From Saprospiraceae bacterium (GTDB taxonomy: Bacteria; Bacteroidota; Bacteroidia; Bacteroidales; JAIPBB01): a stretch of 34,672 nt of DNA. The notes under the pieces were generated by a model that was not told where the DNA came from, searched no databases, and saw only the letters and a list, made by a program, of their open reading frames with translations. Positions within the stretch are counted from its first letter, which is position 1, and every line of letters begins with the position of its first letter. Below are positions 32,722-34,672 of this stretch, in pieces. The stretch spans positions 1-34,672 of the forward strand of contig JAIPBB010000014.1 of the NCBI GenBank assembly GCA_021739805.1, written 5' to 3'. Position numbers and translations under genes: made by a program.

Positions 32722-33564
32722 TTATTTTATTACAACAATTTTCTCTTTGCAAATTACCTCTTTATTCTTGGTAATATTAACAAAATAAATTCCTGTTTTA
32801 ATCTTATCAAGGTTTAATACGAATTTATTTGAATTTGCTATTATTTCTTTAGCAAAAATTTCTTCACCTAAAATATTATAAAAGCTTATATTGAATTCTC
32901 CGGCATAGGTGTTAAATTCTATTTCCAATTGATTTGATGCAGGATTAGGAAATAATTTAGCGGAATAAACTTTTTTATCAGTTGAATCAGGATTTGCAAA
33001 TCTATATGGCAAACCATGTTCATCGGGGTCAAATCCAATAATAATCCTGGCTGTATAAACAGCCGGTCCACCAATCCATGGAGTTAAAGATGCTATTTGC
33101 CATAATGTCTGTAAACTTTCTTCCGGTATTTCTTCAAAATTTGCTATATGGTCTAGATAAATATTATTTACAAATTGTGGATTTAGCTCATAAGTATTTT
33201 CAGGAATAATATTGCTGTTTTCCATTAATGCTCCATCAAGGTCGCCTGAGTTTATTAAATCCCTGATTTCCTGGAATTCATCAATATTCGATTCGAATAT
33301 ATAGTTATAGAAATTTTGGTAAATAGTGTCTTCGGCTGTTCCAAGATTTATCCAGTTTTCATCAGCATTAAATTCGCCCCAAACATATTCGTCGCATGAA
33401 TAATCAAATTCTTCGGCTAATGTAGCCCATTCTATTTCTTCCCTTACAATTTCACCAAATTTACTTTCTCTTAAAGCAACAGTTGGATATGGATCATCAA
33501 ATGGAGGAAATGGCGAGGCAGGAGGAAATTCACAGAAAGAGTAATCAGAATTAATACCGGGCAT
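32722..33564 (-). pseudogene. C-terminal remnant of a large T9SS cargo gene
   Basis: A 280-residue frame that begins MPGINSDYSFCEF without a signal peptide but ends in a T9SS type A sorting domain (AKLFPNPASNQLEIEF ... CKEKIVVIK), so as it stands it could not reach the secretion system. An in-frame TAA lies 9 bases upstream of the ATG, so no longer start exists. The acidic helical middle (NSGDLDGALMENSNIIPEN, LTPWIGGPAVYTARIIIG) resembles the region that precedes the sorting domain in very long Bacteroidota surface proteins, as I recall them. The 5' part was probably lost. Its sorting domain differs from the others in the cluster. A short intact cytoplasmic protein is less likely. Confidence 0.6.
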
Positions 33565-33579
33565 TACATTTTTTTATTT

Positions 33580-33632
33580 AAGGAAGGTGAATTGAGCCAA
33601 ATATCGGCTCATTCCCTTAATTCACCCTCCTT
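33580..33632. repeat. Long hairpin between two T9SS genes
   Basis: AAGGAAGGTGAATT (33580-33593) pairs with AATTCACCCTCCTT (33619-33632) at 13 of 14 positions, and inside it GAGCC (33594-33598) pairs with GGCTC (33606-33610). It follows the stop of the poly-G gene at 33642 by 10 bp on the minus strand and could protect or end its message; no T run follows. Its right half resembles the sequence after the 30143 gene (ATTCCCTTAA...TCACCC). Confidence 0.55.
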
Positions 33633-33641
33633 GACCAATTG

Positions 33642-34626
33642 TTATCTGCTAATTACAATTTTTTGCCTTGCTAAAATCTTTTCTTTGTTTTGAACCACAA
33701 CAAAATACAAGCCTTGTGGCAAACCACTTACATCCGCATTGCTTTTATTGTGTTTAATTTGTAAGCTTTTAACTAAAGAACCCATACAATTATAAAATTT
33801 TAACTCTATCGGATAATCTTGATTTAAATTCTCTAACTCAATATTAAGCTGGGTATTTGCCGGATTTGGATAGATTATTAATTCCTGATTACTAATTCCC
33901 AATTCATTAATCCCATATCCCTGTGCATATTGTGCACTATCCATTACTAAAACATCATCTATATAATAATATGCCCAAATAAAAACACCATTATTAATTT
34001 TTTGATAAACAGTTTGCCCAGAATCAGCAAAATTTCCAATAGTCATATATTTAGTTCCTTCATCATCAGGTTTAAAATATCCCGATACTTTTATCCAGTT
34101 CATAGTATCAATTATTGGTGAACCTGAATATTCAATGTGTGCATATCCTAAAGGTACATTATAACTTGGTATATTTTTACCAAAATAAGCACCAACATTT
34201 TTAATTCCATAAGCCGAAATATTACATAATGACACATAAAATTCAGCATAATAAGTTCTCACAGGATTTAAACTATTAATTAATTCAACAGAAATATATT
34301 CCCTGGTTTCTAAGCTTGTTGTATAAGTATAAAACATAAAACCGGCATAAGCATTACCTGTTCGAGCATATTGATAGCCATTAAAATTTTTAGGAATCCC
34401 TACAATACCGGTTGACCATGGAGGATGTGGATAATTATTACATTCATGGAATAATTCCGATGCCCCCCCCCCCCCCGGGGGCAAACCAATGATTTGCAGC
34501 ATTAATTTGACTAGTATTTGTAGGACACCATAAAGTATCTTCAAAACTTGGATTAGGTACTAAGTTTTGAGTAAACAAAAAAATTGGAATATTTAAAACT
34601 ATTATTAGTAATATTATTTTTTTCAT
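33642..34626 (-). pseudogene. T9SS cargo with NLVPNPSFE jelly-roll; 14-G tract, out of frame (copy 2, probably phase-OFF)
   Basis: Paralogue of the gene at 31681-32664, interrupted by one base. From the ATG at 34624-34626 the frame encodes a signal peptide (MKKIILLIIVLNIPIFLFTQ), NLVPNPSFEDTLWCP and WFAPGGGGG, then shifts at a 14-G run and stops at 34444, giving a 60-residue product. The frame from ASELFHECNNYPHPP onward continues in the other register to a complete sorting domain ending ILARQKIVISR at 33642. Removing one G restores 327 residues, the same length as the in-frame paralogue. No other lesion is seen. This fits slipped-strand phase variation; a fixed mutation or a homopolymer sequencing error are the alternatives. 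Its sorting domain is divergent from those of the three genes downstream. Confidence 0.82.
34463..34476 (-). repeat. Poly-G tract, 14 bases, out of frame
   Basis: Fourteen Cs on the plus strand, followed directly by five Gs (34477-34481). On the coding strand GCC CCC precedes the Gs. In-frame lengths would be 10, 13 or 16. A 14-base G run is far longer than expected in DNA this AT-rich. Confidence 0.88.
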
Positions 34627-34642
34627 AGTACTAAGATAGAAT

Positions 34643-34672
34643 AAAAAGCCTAAGGTTTAATCAAAGCTTAGG
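34643..34672. terminator. Terminator-like hairpin, cut by window edge
   Basis: AAAAAGCCTAAG (34643-34654) and CTTAGG (34667-34672) form the start of the same hairpin as at 32681-32717; the right arm runs off the window. The 20 or so bases between it and the ATG at 34626 also match those before the ATG at 32664, so the duplication that produced the two poly-G genes included this flank. Confidence 0.6.

Noticed and set aside
34444..34626. Separate small exported protein of 60 residues
   Set aside because: Its sequence matches the first 50 or so residues of the paralogue at 31681-32664 and it ends just after the G tract, so it is the broken front part of one gene.

Overview
The window is a stretch of an AT-rich (roughly two-thirds A+T) Bacteroidota chromosome, most likely from an uncultured member of the Bacteroidales or a relative. 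The support is: type IX secretion (T9SS) C-terminal sorting domains on several exported proteins; promoters of the Bacteroidota type (TTTG, about 20 bp, TAnnTTTG); almost no Shine-Dalgarno sequences; and core gene neighbourhoods typical of this phylum (ruvX-def-TPR lipoprotein, cdaA-folP facing a DUF1599/BT_3928 pair, tpiA-prmA, plsY). I saw no rRNA, tRNA, CRISPR array or insertion sequence.

Layout. 1-925: 5' part of an NADP-type glutamate dehydrogenase with a clear promoter. 1320-5456: a tight minus-strand operon of GNAT acetyltransferase, sodium:solute symporter, alanine racemase and an ornithine-racemase-type PLP enzyme. 5755-9546: an orphan receiver protein whose -7 box overlaps an inverted repeat, an exported C1 (PepC-like) peptidase, a 66-residue orphan protein with its own terminator, a short-chain dehydrogenase and a small lipoprotein. 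9606-12483: an outer-membrane repeat protein and an LtaS-like alkaline-phosphatase-superfamily membrane enzyme. 12763-18370: housekeeping genes (ruvX, def, TPR lipoprotein, cdaA, folP, DUF1599, DoxX/thioredoxin-like). 18407-28473: an oligopeptide-type ABC permease, a restriction-modification pair, tpiA, prmA, a 1507-residue exported protein and plsY. 28519-34672: five minus-strand T9SS cargo genes.

Two parts stand out. First, the restriction-modification pair at 19685-21582 is clearly EcoRV-like: the catalytic residues have the same spacing as EcoRV and the recognition loop is almost unchanged, so GATATC specificity is predicted. It lies between the ABC permease and tpiA, beside tandem-repeat arrays. 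Second, the T9SS cargo cluster contains two paralogues with long G runs (10 and 14 Gs on the coding strand) at the same codon position just after the signal peptide. The 10-G copy is in frame. The 14-G copy is out of frame by one base and otherwise intact, which is what a slipped-strand phase-variable surface protein looks like. The same cluster shows exchange of sorting-domain cassettes between genes with different N-terminal domains, and a truncated third type of cargo gene.

Dispersed intergenic repeats (tandem heptamers of the type CCTGAAA/CTTGAAA/CTCGTAA, GC-rich palindromes and AT-rich imperfect inverted repeats) punctuate the gene boundaries. All assignments come from reading the sequence and recalling family signatures; no database search was run.
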